Assembly: GCF_014874095.1 (NCBI RefSeq)
Contig: NZ_JADBEB010000001.1
Location: forward strand, 7,254,001 to 7,318,000
Length of the DNA stretch: 64,000 nt
Reading direction: 5' to 3'
DNA from: Plantactinospora soyae
GTDB lineage: Bacteria > Actinomycetota > Actinomycetes > Mycobacteriales > Micromonosporaceae
Both the position numbers and the translations under genes were made by a program. Numbering within the stretch: the stretch's first letter is position 1; every line of letters begins with the position of its first letter. Under the pieces are notes generated by a model. The model did not search any database and was not told the DNA's origin. It saw nothing but the letters and a program-made list of their open reading frames with translations. Positions 17,339 through 25,673 of this stretch are shown one piece after another.

Positions 17339-18504
17339 GCCGGCCATGGTAGCGCCGCGTGCAGCCGGAACTCGCCGTCGATCGCCTGGTGGTCGAGCTG
17401 CCCTCCGGCCAGCTGCACCCGCTCGGTGAGCCCGACCAGGCCGGCGCCCCCGGACCACCCGGGCAGCGTCGTACGGTGCGGTGCCAGCGTGTTGCGGACG
17501 TCGATCTCCAGTCCCGCGCCGGGCCCGCCGCGCAGGTCGACTCGAACCTGCTGGCCCGCGGCGTGCTTGCGGGCGTTGGTCAGGCCCTCCTGGATCACCC
17601 GGTACGCCGTACGGGCCACCGCCGGCGGCGCCTCGGTCGGCTCGTCCACCGCCGCACGCAGCGACACCTCGGTACCGGCCTCGCGGGACTCCTCGACCAG
17701 GCGCGGGACGTCGGCCAGCACCGGCTGCGGGCGGATGCCCTCGCCGTGCGGCGGGTCGTCGTCGCGCAGCAGCGAAATCACCTCGCGCAACTCGTCGAGC
17801 GCCTGGTGCACGCCGTCCCGGACAACGCCCGCGGCCCGGGACAACCGCTCGGGTGAGGAGTCCGGGCGGTACTCCATCGCGCCGGCGAACGTGGCCAGCA
17901 GGGACAGGCGGTGTGCGAGGACGTCGTGCATCTCCCGAGCGATCTTGCGGCGTTCCAGCATGCGCGCCTCCGCCACCCGGCGGCCCTGCTCCGCCTCGGC
18001 GCGGCGGGCCCGCTCGTGCAGCGAGCCGATCAGGGCCGCACGGGCCTGTGCCCAGGCGCCCCAGCCGAGCAGCGCGCCGTAGCTGATGGCGGTCAGGACC
18101 AGCCACCATCCGTACGACATGCCGCCGTGAGACCGCCAGAGACCCTGGACCGCGTGCGCGGCGACCCCGGCCGCCGCCACCGCGATCGCGACCGGGGCGC
18201 GCCTGCGTCGCGCCACCTGCAGCGCGCCGATCGTGGCCGGTGGAGTGGCCGCCGGCGACACCGCGGCCAGCACGGTGAGGACGGCGGTGGCGGCGACCGG
18301 CCGCCACAGCGTCAGCGCCGTCACCAGCCAGCTCAGCACACCGACGGTGACGTCGAACGCGAGCAGCGGACCGGGTGGGCGGTCGCTCCACCATCCCAGG
18401 ATCGTGACCGCGATCAGCACCCCGGACGGGCCCAGGATCGCGGCGAGGGCAGCGGTGCTGACGCGGTGGTCGCATTCCTCCGGCCGGGGCGCGATGCTGT
18501 TCAC
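17335..18504 (-). CDS. Sensor histidine kinase, DesK-like HisKA_3 type
   Basis: 389 residues. The N-terminal ~150 residues hold about five hydrophobic helices with little extracytoplasmic sequence, so the signal is probably sensed in the membrane. His193 lies in KIAREMHDVLAHRL. The HATPase domain at ~285-389 is short, with EGLTNARKHA (N-box) and a G2-like GGAGLVGLTERV. GTG 18504 is the assigned start. Pairs with the regulator downstream. Confidence 0.88.
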   Translation of the reverse strand: MNSIAPRPEECDHRVSTAALAAILGPSGVLIAVTILGWWSDRPPGPLLAFDVTVGVLSWLVTALTLWRPVAATAVLTVLAAVSPAATPPATIGALQVARRRRAPVAIAVAAAGVAAHAVQGLWRSHGGMSYGWWLVLTAISYGALLGWGAWAQARAALIGSLHERARRAEAEQGRRVAEARMLERRKIAREMHDVLAHRLSLLATFAGAMEYRPDSSPERLSRAAGVVRDGVHQALDELREVISLLRDDDPPHGEGIRPQPVLADVPRLVEESREAGTEVSLRAAVDEPTEAPPAVARTAYRVIQEGLTNARKHAAGQQVRVDLRGGPGAGLEIDVRNTLAPHRTTLPGWSGGAGLVGLTERVQLAGGQLDHQAIDGEFRLHAALPWPA

Positions 18505-18635
18505 CCGGCGAGGCTAACCGTGGGCACCCGGAGCCGGCATCATCCGGAAGATGGTGGTCGGCTTCTCCTAAGACGGCATCGGCGCAGCTTGCGGGCCGAT
18601 GCGGGCACAGGTCCCGCACCATGATGCTTCTCGGC

Positions 18636-19061
18636 ATGACGAGCCAGATGCAACGAACCGACACGAACAGGACCATCACCCGACGTACCGGCCGTGCGAT
18701 CACGGTCGCCGCCGGATCGGCCGGCGCGCTCCTGCTGTGGGCCGTCAACGACCCGTGGGGCGGCATCGACCTCGCCGTCCGGCAGGGCGGGGGTACCCGG
18801 CACATCGACCCGGCCGCCGTCGCGGTCAGCGCGCTGATCGCCGGCCTGGCCGCCTGGGGCCTGCTCGCGCTGCTGGAGCGCACCGTCGGCCGCCCCGTCC
18901 TGACGTACCGCATCATCGCGTCGATCGTGCTGCTGCTCTCGCTGGCCGCGCCGCTGGGCAGCGGCGTCGACACGAGCAGCCGGCTGGTGCTGCTCGGCAT
19001 GCACCTGACGGTCGGTGCCATCCTGATCATCGGGTTGCCCCGCCGACTGAACTGCCGATGA
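18636..19061 (+). CDS. DUF6069 four-helix membrane protein
   Basis: 141 residues from ATG 18636. Four transmembrane segments: AITVAAGSAGALLLWAV; AAVAVSALIAGLAAWGLLALLE; IIASIVLLLSLAAPLG; and LLGMHLTVGAILIIGLP. Layout and the R/T-rich N-terminus match DUF6069 proteins of actinomycetes, which have no assigned function. Divergent from the two-component operon, 131 bases away. A fragment reading IVISVALLAF follows at about 19085-19150 without a start; it may be a gene remnant. Confidence 0.75.
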   Translation: MTSQMQRTDTNRTITRRTGRAITVAAGSAGALLLWAVNDPWGGIDLAVRQGGGTRHIDPAAVAVSALIAGLAAWGLLALLERTVGRPVLTYRIIASIVLLLSLAAPLGSGVDTSSRLVLLGMHLTVGAILIIGLPRRLNCR

Positions 19062-19281
19062 CGATGACAGCGCGACGATCGGATCGTCATCTCCGTCGCG
19101 CTCCTGGCGTTCTGCACCGCGGTGTCCAGCGCGGCCGGCCCGCCGTCCTGGTCCGGCGGGCGCTCGCGACCGGCACGGTGCCGCGGCGTGCCCTCTTCCC
19201 CGGTTCCGCTGATACGCCAACAAATCGATCATGGCGGGTACAGTCGTCGTACCCTCGCCGACCGTTCACCGGAGACGACAG

Positions 19282-20283
19282 ATGCGCTCGCACGACCTGG
19301 TGCCGCTCGGGCGTAGCGGCGTCTCCGTCAGCCGACTCGGTCTTGGCTTGGCCCCCATCGGTGGCATGTTCGCTTCGGTCGACGGCGGGCAGGCCCGCGC
19401 CACCATCGACGCCGCCTGGGACCTCGGCGTCCGGCTCTACGACACCGCACCGGTCTACGGGTACGGCCGCTCGGAGACCCGTACCGGGCTGGCGCTGGGC
19501 CCCCGGCCGCGCGACGAGTACGTCCTGTGCACCAAGGTGGGCCGGTTGATCGAGCCGGATGGACCGGACACCCAGTCGATCTGGGCTGACCCGCCATCCG
19601 GCGTCGGCCCTCGTCTTGACTACCGCTATCCCGCCGTGATCCGGTCCGTGGAACAGAGTCTGGAACGCCTCGGCCTCGATCGGGTCGACGTCCTGCACGT
19701 GCACGATCCGGATCAGGACTACCCCACGGCCCTCGCCGAGGCGTACCGGGCGCTGGCCGATCTTCGCAACGCCGGAGTGATCCGAGCCGTCTCGCTCGGC
19801 GTGAACCACGCCGACGTGGCGGCCCGATTCATCCGCGAGGCACCCGCCCCCGGACCCGACTGCGTCCTGCTCGCCGGGCGCTACACGATGCTGGACCAGT
19901 CGGGGCTGGCCGACCTGCTGCCACTGTGCCGGCAGCGTGAGATCGCGGTGATGGCGGCGGGCGTATTCCAGTCCGGCCTGCTCGCCGAGCCGAGAACCGG
20001 CGCCGCCTACGGCTACTCCCGGGTACCCGACGCGCTGCTCTCCCGCGTCCGCGCACTCCGGGACCTCTGCCACCGGTACGACGTTCCGCCACTGGCCGCC
20101 GCGATCCAGTTCGCGTTCGGGCACCCGGCCGTCGCGACCGTGGTGGTCGGCGCGCGGAAACCCCACGAGGTGGACGAAAGCTCCGCACTGCTGGCGTATC
20201 CGATCCCGCCCGAACTCTGGCGAGGAATGAAGGACACCGGCCTGCTACCGGAAGACGTGCCGACCCCGTCCGGCGATAGCTGA
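19282..20283 (+). CDS. Aldo/keto reductase, aldose dehydrogenase-like
   Basis: 333 residues from ATG 19282 after GGAGACGACAG. (beta/alpha)8 family motifs are present: GLGLAPIGGMF at the N-terminus, the catalytic DTAPVYGYGRSE (Asp, Tyr), CTKVGR (Lys) and the HVHDPD loop. The long DYRYPAVIRSVEQSLERLG segment and GVFQSGLL match the D-threo-aldose 1-dehydrogenase/L-fucose dehydrogenase subgroup. It would oxidise free sugars with NAD(P) in the cytoplasm. The neighbours give no sugar context. Confidence 0.85.
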   Translation: MRSHDLVPLGRSGVSVSRLGLGLAPIGGMFASVDGGQARATIDAAWDLGVRLYDTAPVYGYGRSETRTGLALGPRPRDEYVLCTKVGRLIEPDGPDTQSIWADPPSGVGPRLDYRYPAVIRSVEQSLERLGLDRVDVLHVHDPDQDYPTALAEAYRALADLRNAGVIRAVSLGVNHADVAARFIREAPAPGPDCVLLAGRYTMLDQSGLADLLPLCRQREIAVMAAGVFQSGLLAEPRTGAAYGYSRVPDALLSRVRALRDLCHRYDVPPLAAAIQFAFGHPAVATVVVGARKPHEVDESSALLAYPIPPELWRGMKDTGLLPEDVPTPSGDS

Positions 20284-20404
20284 CCCGGCACCCGGGCGAC
20301 CAGGAGCCAGACCCGGTGACTCGCGTACCGCCCGGGCTGCCCCGTGTTCGTGGTGCCGTCGTCTTCGGTCGACGGGAGACTCCTGATGTCGTGGCGCCTC
20401 CGAC

Positions 20405-20455
20405 TTGTCGCAACCATCCGGTTGCGATAGTGTCTATCGCAACCGGATGGTTGCG
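20405..20455 (+). promoter_or_regulatory. Promoter enclosed in a 47-bp perfect inverted repeat
   Basis: Arms 20409-20430 and 20434-20455 are perfect 22-bp complements around the loop TGT. Each arm also contains the smaller inverted pair CGCAACC/GGTTGCG, so two operator copies face each other. TTGTCG (20405-20410) and TAGTGT (20428-20433), 17 bases apart, fit a promoter inside the repeat. The SRPBCC-ArsR-VOC operon starts 14 bases downstream, so the ArsR protein is the obvious binder. The repeat could also form a hairpin in the leader RNA. Confidence 0.7.
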
Positions 20456-20469
20456 AAGGAGCTAAGGGT

Positions 20470-20910
20470 ATGGCTGTCCCTGACCGGATAGAACGAACTG
20501 TTGACCTTGATCACTCCCCCGACCGGGTGTGGGCGGCGCTGACGACGGCCGAAGGGCTGGGTAGCTGGTTCGGCGACAGCGCCGACGTTGACCTGCGTCC
20601 GGGCGGCGAGGCACACGTGCGTTGGGTGGAGTACGGGGCGCACACACTCTGGATCGAAGTCGTGGACCCGCCACGTCGCTTTGCCTACAGCTGGGCCGTC
20701 GACGGGCTCGGACCCAGTGACCCACGCCGTACGCACGTCGAGTTCAGTCTGGAGCCGATCGGCGCCGGCACCCGGCTGACCGTCGTCGAGACCGGCTTCG
20801 CTCAACTGCCGGACGAACTCGTCGACGCCTTTCACGGCAACGCCGAAGGTTGGCGGGACGAGCTCGCAGAACTGGTCGAATATCTCAATGCCGCCGCTGC
20901 CGAGGAATGA
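20470..20910 (+). CDS. SRPBCC (AHSA1-like) domain protein
   Basis: 146 residues from ATG 20470 with AAGGAG upstream. Helix-grip fold features: IERTVDLDHSPDRVWAALT at the start, LGSWFGDSADVDLRPGG, and the long C-terminal helix ELVDAFHGNAEGWRDELAEL. AHSA1-type SRPBCC proteins bind small hydrophobic ligands; in actinomycetes they are commonly paired with an ArsR regulator. Overlaps the ArsR gene by 23 bases. Confidence 0.88.
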   Translation: MAVPDRIERTVDLDHSPDRVWAALTTAEGLGSWFGDSADVDLRPGGEAHVRWVEYGAHTLWIEVVDPPRRFAYSWAVDGLGPSDPRRTHVEFSLEPIGAGTRLTVVETGFAQLPDELVDAFHGNAEGWRDELAELVEYLNAAAAEE

Positions 20911-21250
20911 GGACGAAGCAGAGGCGGTCGCTGCCGCGGTGTTCACCGCACTGGCCGACTCGACCCGACGGCGCATTCTCACCGAACTGGCCTCCGGCGG
21001 CCCGGCCACGGCCACCGACCTGTCCCACCGCCTGCCCATCTCCAGGCAGGCAATCACCAAACACCTGACCCTGCTGTCGGACGCCGGCCTGGTCCAGACC
21101 CAGTCCGTCGGGCGGCGGATCCTCTTCCAGCTCCAGTCCCGGCCCATGGCCGTGGCGCAGTCGTTCCTTTCCGCGCTGAGCCGAGACTGGGATACCCACC
21201 TACGGGCTCTGCAACATCACCTGGATCAACAGTCGAAGGACAACCCATGA
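20888..21250 (+). CDS. ArsR-family transcriptional repressor
   Basis: 120 residues. Winged helix-turn-helix with VFTALADSTRRRILTELA, the recognition helix region RLPISRQAITKHLTLLSDAGLV and the wing SVGRRILFQL. No cysteine metal-binding site is present, so it senses something other than the classical metals. Sits between its probable partners, the SRPBCC protein and the VOC protein, with overlaps on both sides. It probably represses this operon through the 47-bp repeat. Confidence 0.9.
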   Translation: MPPLPRNEDEAEAVAAAVFTALADSTRRRILTELASGGPATATDLSHRLPISRQAITKHLTLLSDAGLVQTQSVGRRILFQLQSRPMAVAQSFLSALSRDWDTHLRALQHHLDQQSKDNP

Positions 21251-21654
21251 CACCGCAGTTCCGCGGCGGCCAGAACATTGCCATGAAGCTGCCCAAGGCA
21301 CAGTTCGAGCAGACGGTCACCTTCTACCGGGACGTTCTTGGCATGGACGTCACAGACGAGACCGGCGAAGGCGTGGAGGGAGTCGTCTCGCGCTGTGCAT
21401 CCGTGCAGTTTGGCCCGGTGAAGCTTTGGCTCGACCAGGTCGACAACTACGCACGCGCCGACATCTGGCTCGAGCTGTTCACCGACGATGTGGCAGTGGC
21501 CACCGACCACCTCGCACGGCATGGCGTCATACCCCAGGACGAACTCGAGCCGTTCCCGTCCGGCCTGGCCGCCCACTGGATCAGCAACCCGGTTGGCATT
21601 CCCCACATCGTCCGGATCGCCGACCCGGTTCAGCCATCGATGATGGCGCCCTGA
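21247..21654 (+). CDS. VOC-family (glyoxalase-like) protein
   Basis: 135 residues; the start overlaps the ArsR stop (ATGA). One VOC domain of about 120 residues: QTVTFYRDVLGMDVTDETG, VQFGPVKLWLDQVDN, DIWLELFTDDVAVATDHL and the terminal NPVGIPHIVRIAD. VOC proteins act as dioxygenases, glyoxalases or binding proteins for antibiotics. The metal ligand set is incomplete by eye, so a binding or resistance role is possible. Third gene of the operon. Confidence 0.85.
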   Translation: MTPQFRGGQNIAMKLPKAQFEQTVTFYRDVLGMDVTDETGEGVEGVVSRCASVQFGPVKLWLDQVDNYARADIWLELFTDDVAVATDHLARHGVIPQDELEPFPSGLAAHWISNPVGIPHIVRIADPVQPSMMAP

Positions 21655-21672
21655 AGGCATGCGCCTAACCTC

Positions 21673-21696
21673 CGCCCGGACGGGCTGTGCCGGGCG
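21673..21696. terminator. Hairpin between convergent genes
   Basis: A seven-base stem (CGCCCGG / CCGGGCG) with a ten-base loop lies between the VOC stop and the 3' end of the aminopeptidase gene on the other strand. It may serve both. Confidence 0.4.
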
Positions 21697-21701
21697 ATGG
21701 G

Positions 21702-22520
21702 TCAGGAGGCCGTGGCCGGCTTCTTGCTCGGATCGGCCGAGGCGGCACCGTGGGTGGGGCGGCGGGTCAGGACCTGGGGGCCGGATTCCGTGATGGCGAC
21801 CGTGTGTTCGGAGTGGGCGGTGCGGGAGCCGTCGGCAGAGCGGATCGTCCAGCCGTCCTTGTCGAACTTGATTTTGTCGGTGGAGCGGCAGAACCAGGGC
21901 TCGATGGCGATGGTGAGGCCGGGGTCGAGTTTCACGCCACGGCGGGGGCGGCCGTTGTTGGCGACGTGCGGGGCCTCGTGCATGGTACGGCCGATGCCGT
22001 GCCCGCCGAACTCGGCGTTGACGCGGTAGCCGTACGAGTGGGCGACCTGGCCGATCGCGGCGGAGACGTCGCCGAGGCGTCCGCCGGGCTGGGCGGCGGT
22101 GATGCCGGCCTCCAATGCGACCTCGGTGGCCTCGATCAGCTTCAGGTCGGCCGGGTCCGGGGTGCCGACGATGACGGAGAGCGCGGAGTCGGCGACCCAG
22201 CCGTCGATGCCGGCCGCCATGTCGATGCTGAGCAGGTCACCGTCCCGCAGAACGTAGTCGTGCGGCAGGCCGTGCAGCACCGCGTCGTTGACCGACAGGC
22301 ACAGCACGTTGCGGAACGGGCCCCGGCCGAACGAAGGAGCGTAGTCCCAGTAGCAGGACTCGGCGCCGCGTTCCTTGATCCGGCGGCGGGCCTGGTGCTC
22401 GAGGTCCATCAGGTTGACGCCGACCGCGGCCGCACCACTCAGCTCGCCGAGCAACTCGCCGACGAACTGGCCGGCCACCGCCATCCGGCCGATCTCCTCG
22501 GCGGACTTGAGCTCGATCAC
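21702..22520 (-). CDS. map: Methionine aminopeptidase, type I
   Basis: 272 residues from GTG 22520, preceded by GGGAGG, giving VIELKSAEEIGRMAVAG at the N-terminus. The metal ligands are all present: Asp in SIDMAAGI and WVADSA, His in GGHGIGRTMHEAPHV, Glu in IAIEPWF and Glu in TAHSEHTVAI. It removes the initiator methionine from nascent proteins in the cytoplasm. The Ser/Lys-rich tail is slightly long for a type Ia enzyme. Divergent from a small XRE regulator with a tandem 14-bp repeat between, which suggests this is a regulated second copy rather than the housekeeping gene. Confidence 0.9.
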   Translation of the reverse strand: MIELKSAEEIGRMAVAGQFVGELLGELSGAAAVGVNLMDLEHQARRRIKERGAESCYWDYAPSFGRGPFRNVLCLSVNDAVLHGLPHDYVLRDGDLLSIDMAAGIDGWVADSALSVIVGTPDPADLKLIEATEVALEAGITAAQPGGRLGDVSAAIGQVAHSYGYRVNAEFGGHGIGRTMHEAPHVANNGRPRRGVKLDPGLTIAIEPWFCRSTDKIKFDKDGWTIRSADGSRTAHSEHTVAITESGPQVLTRRPTHGAASADPSKKPATAS

Positions 22521-22543
22521 GACAGCCTCCCTCTCCGGATGCG

Positions 22544-22571
22544 GTATTTTTATACCAGTATTTTTATACCA
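22544..22571. promoter_or_regulatory. Tandem 14-bp operator repeat between map and the XRE gene
   Basis: GTATTTTTATACCA occurs twice in direct tandem (22544-22557, 22558-22571). Each unit is itself a near-palindrome (GGTA...TACC). The AT-rich block stands out in this GC-rich DNA and contains TATAAA-like -10 sequences on the minus strand, toward map. The XRE regulator encoded 40 bases away is the likely binder. Confidence 0.6.
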
Positions 22572-22610
22572 CGCCAGGTCGGGGACGCCCCGGAGGGATA
22601 TCCTGCTGTC

Positions 22611-22877
22611 ATGGTTCGCCAACCGCTCACCGCCGAACAGATCGCAGCGGGCCAACGCCTCGGGGCCGCCCTCCGGGTCGCGCGGGCCGGCCGTAGCCAC
22701 GTCGAGGTGGCCCTGGCGGCCGGCATCTCCCCAGAGACGCTGCGCAAGATCGAGGCGGGCCGCCTTCCCGCACCGGCGTTCGGCACCGTGGTCTGCCTCA
22801 GCCAGGCCCTCGACGTCCCCCTCAGCGACCTGGCCGACGTCTGGCTGGCCGACATGCCCATCCGCCAGGCGTCCTAG
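22611..22877 (+). CDS. XRE-family helix-turn-helix regulator
   Basis: 88 residues from ATG 22611. Nearly the whole protein is a single Cro/C1-type domain: AGQRLGAALRVARAGRSHVEVALAAGISPETLRKIEAGR, then CLSQALDVPLSDLADVW. It has no sensor domain, so its level or an unseen partner must control it. Divergent from methionine aminopeptidase; it probably binds the tandem repeat between the genes and regulates both. Confidence 0.85.
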   Translation: MVRQPLTAEQIAAGQRLGAALRVARAGRSHVEVALAAGISPETLRKIEAGRLPAPAFGTVVCLSQALDVPLSDLADVWLADMPIRQAS

Positions 22878-22898
22878 AGACAGACCAGCCGCCCCGAT

Positions 22899-25673
22899 CT
22901 AGCCCTCGCCTGCCCGAAGCACCTCGCCCAGCCGCCGGTGGCGCCGTACCGCGAACTCGACCTGCACCACCACGACGACCGCCACCAGCAACGCGACGGA
23001 GAGCAGGCCGACCTCCCACCACGGCAGCACCAGAGTGGAGTCGGCAACCTGCAGGGTGAGCAGCCGCAGGGCGAGCGGACCGATCGTCAGGCCGGCGAGT
23101 ACCACCCCGAGCAGCGGACCGCCCACCGCGGCGACGACCACCGGCGGTAGCAACTCGCCGACGGCAATCCGGCGGGCCTCCGTCGGCCGCACGCCGAGCG
23201 TCCTCAACCTGGTCAGTGTCTGCCATCGCTCAGGTGCGCCCGCTGCCGCGCCGAGCGCCAGTCCGAGTAGGCCCATCGCCAGAAACATCACGATCGAGGC
23301 CGCCCACAGCCGCAGCAGCCCGGCGGAGAGCGGCGCGGTGCGGCGTTGCGCCAGCACGTCCTCGCGTACCACGACGTCGGCCGCGACCGCACTGTCGGCG
23401 ACCGCCCGACCCGCGCCGGGGCCAGCCGCCCACACCGTGTTCGGAACGACCGGCACCCCGGCGGCGGCGATGGCGGCGGCGTCGACGATGACCACGTCGT
23501 CCGCGTCGCCGACGGCGGGCGCCGCACCGACCACCGCGAGTTGGAGGCTCGGACCGTCCTCGCGGCGCAGCTCCATCCTCGTGCCGGACCGGAGCCGGCC
23601 GTCGGCGGAGCGCACCAGTGCCGGGACGGAACCGGGAGCGGCGCCGGTCACCGCGAGCCGGTCGAGTTCCGGCCCGCCCGGCAGCGGCGTGGCGGCCCGG
23701 AGCCGCGCAAGAGCGGCGGCGTCCACGATCACCAGGCGGGGTGCGACGAGCGTCGAATCGACCGCGAGCCGCGCGCCATCGATCACCTGCGCGGCCACCA
23801 CCTGCCGCACTCCGGGCGCGGCGGCGATGCGCTGGGCGAGGGCTGCGGTGGAAGCGGCGCCGGCGGGGCTCACGTCGAGTCGGGCGTCGGCGCCGACGGT
23901 GCGCCACGCGCCCTCGGCGAGGCCCTCGACGGCGGTGGCCCGGAGCGTGAGGGCGAACGACGCCAGCGCGACGGAGGTCACCAGGACCAGCAGTGGAAGG
24001 ACGCGTGCCGACGTCACGGCCGCCCGCGCCGCGCCGAACACCGCGAGCGGCCGGCGTGAGCGCAGGGAGTGCCGCAGCGCGAGGCGGGTACCCAGGGGCA
24101 GCAGCCGCAGCAGTACCAGCGCGCCGGTGAGCGCCCCGAGCGCGGGGGCGCTCGCCGGCAGTGCCACGCCGCCGTCCTCCCCCGGCCCCGGGCCGGTCGG
24201 CGCGGCGGAAACGGCCGGAAGGATCCCGCGCTGGTGCAGCGCGGTGAAGGCGGCCACCGCGGCGACCAGGACCGCGACCTCCAGGGTGGCCCGGCGCAGT
24301 TGCCCGGTCCGGCGGATCCAGCGGCGCGCGCCCCGGTTGGCGGGGACGCGTCGGTCCCGGGTGGCCCGGGCGGCGGTCAGGGTACCGAGCATTGGGGCGG
24401 CGACGGCCGCGGCGAGGAGCACCGGCGCCGCCCAGCGCCAGGAGATGCCCGGTGCGACCGCGACCACCAGCCCGAGCCCGGCCACGGCGGCCAGCAGCGT
24501 CACCAACGTGGACTCGATCAGCAGTTCCGAGGCGAGATCCGGCAGGGCGGCTCCGCGCTGCCGGGCGGCCGTCAACGCCAGGGATCGGCGACGGACCAGC
24601 AGGTCGGCGGCGAGCACCAGCACGAGTACCGCGACGGTCAGTATTCCCACGAGCAGCACGGACGCCTGCGCGGTCGCGGCACCGACTTGGATCCGCGCCT
24701 GCCGCAGCACGGCGTCGAACCGGGTCTCCCAGCGCAGGGAGCTGTCCCGGACGCCGGAGGAGGCCGACAACGTCTTCAGGGCGACCACGGTCGCGGCGAC
24801 GGCCTCCGCGGAGTCACGGGTGAGTATCTCGGGATCGGGATCGAACCAGACGACGCGCTCCAACTCCTCGTCCGGGAAGGCGAGCCGGGCGTCGGGCAGG
24901 GATTCTGCGGAGAGCAGTCCGGCGAGCCGCGTGCTGCCCACGCCGTCCACACCGGAAACGGGCCCCAGCAGCCAGGGTGCGAGCTGCCAGGCCGGATCGT
25001 CGCTGTCCGTCGGCTGGAAGACGCCGCTGACCAGGATGTGCTTCTCCCGCTTCCGCTGGTCCACCACCGGGATGCGGTCCCCCGGACCCACACCGAGAGC
25101 ATCGGCGTCCGCCTTGGAGAGGCCCACCTGCACCGGCCACGGCGGACCGCCGTAGGGCACCTCGATACGGCTCTCCACCTCCGGGACAGCGGGCCGGGGG
25201 GCTCCGCCCGCGATCCAGGTCAGGCCCGGTCCCCCACCGGCGGGGTCGCTGCCGAGATAGTTGAGCTGGAAGGTACGTTGCACGCTGCCGTCTGTGATCT
25301 TGAGTACGCTGCTGCTGACGGTGGCGACGGGTGGACGCAGCACGGACCGCAGTTCGGATCCGAGTTCGTCCCGGGCCATCCCGCGCAGGTCGTCGACGGC
25401 CTCGGCGAGGTACGGGTCGCGGACCCGCCCGCCGCCCGGACCGGTGTCCGGCTCCCATTGGGCGTGCACCCGGACCGCGGCGTCGTCGCCGGCCCGGTGT
25501 ACCGCGTCCTGCACGGCGTCGTCGGCGGTGGCCCGGATCAGCGGCGGCACGGCACCGGCGAACAGCACGACCACCGCGACGACGATCCCGGTCAACAGCA
25601 GCGGCCCGGCATCGGCGCGGGGGCGGCTACGAACGGTCGGCCAGTGCACCGCGGGGCGCCGCAGCCGGATCAC
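22899..25673 (-). CDS. FtsX-type ABC permease, large (second subunit)
   Basis: 924 residues from GTG 25673, overlapping the upstream permease stop (GTGA). One N-terminal helix (LLLTGIVVAVVVLFAGAVPPL) is followed by a large exported domain and then about nine further helices arranged as two FtsX-like blocks (ASVLLVGILTVAVLVLVLAADLL; IVMFLAMGLLGLALGAAAG; the C-terminal VVVVVQVEFAVRRHRRLGEVLRAGEG). Works with the neighbouring 1064-residue permease and the two ATPases at 28881 and 29582. The substrate is unknown; the architecture suits extraction or transport of large envelope molecules. Confidence 0.85.
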   Translation of the reverse strand: MIRLRRPAVHWPTVRSRPRADAGPLLLTGIVVAVVVLFAGAVPPLIRATADDAVQDAVHRAGDDAAVRVHAQWEPDTGPGGGRVRDPYLAEAVDDLRGMARDELGSELRSVLRPPVATVSSSVLKITDGSVQRTFQLNYLGSDPAGGGPGLTWIAGGAPRPAVPEVESRIEVPYGGPPWPVQVGLSKADADALGVGPGDRIPVVDQRKREKHILVSGVFQPTDSDDPAWQLAPWLLGPVSGVDGVGSTRLAGLLSAESLPDARLAFPDEELERVVWFDPDPEILTRDSAEAVAATVVALKTLSASSGVRDSSLRWETRFDAVLRQARIQVGAATAQASVLLVGILTVAVLVLVLAADLLVRRRSLALTAARQRGAALPDLASELLIESTLVTLLAAVAGLGLVVAVAPGISWRWAAPVLLAAAVAAPMLGTLTAARATRDRRVPANRGARRWIRRTGQLRRATLEVAVLVAAVAAFTALHQRGILPAVSAAPTGPGPGEDGGVALPASAPALGALTGALVLLRLLPLGTRLALRHSLRSRRPLAVFGAARAAVTSARVLPLLVLVTSVALASFALTLRATAVEGLAEGAWRTVGADARLDVSPAGAASTAALAQRIAAAPGVRQVVAAQVIDGARLAVDSTLVAPRLVIVDAAALARLRAATPLPGGPELDRLAVTGAAPGSVPALVRSADGRLRSGTRMELRREDGPSLQLAVVGAAPAVGDADDVVIVDAAAIAAAGVPVVPNTVWAAGPGAGRAVADSAVAADVVVREDVLAQRRTAPLSAGLLRLWAASIVMFLAMGLLGLALGAAAGAPERWQTLTRLRTLGVRPTEARRIAVGELLPPVVVAAVGGPLLGVVLAGLTIGPLALRLLTLQVADSTLVLPWWEVGLLSVALLVAVVVVVQVEFAVRRHRRLGEVLRAGEG

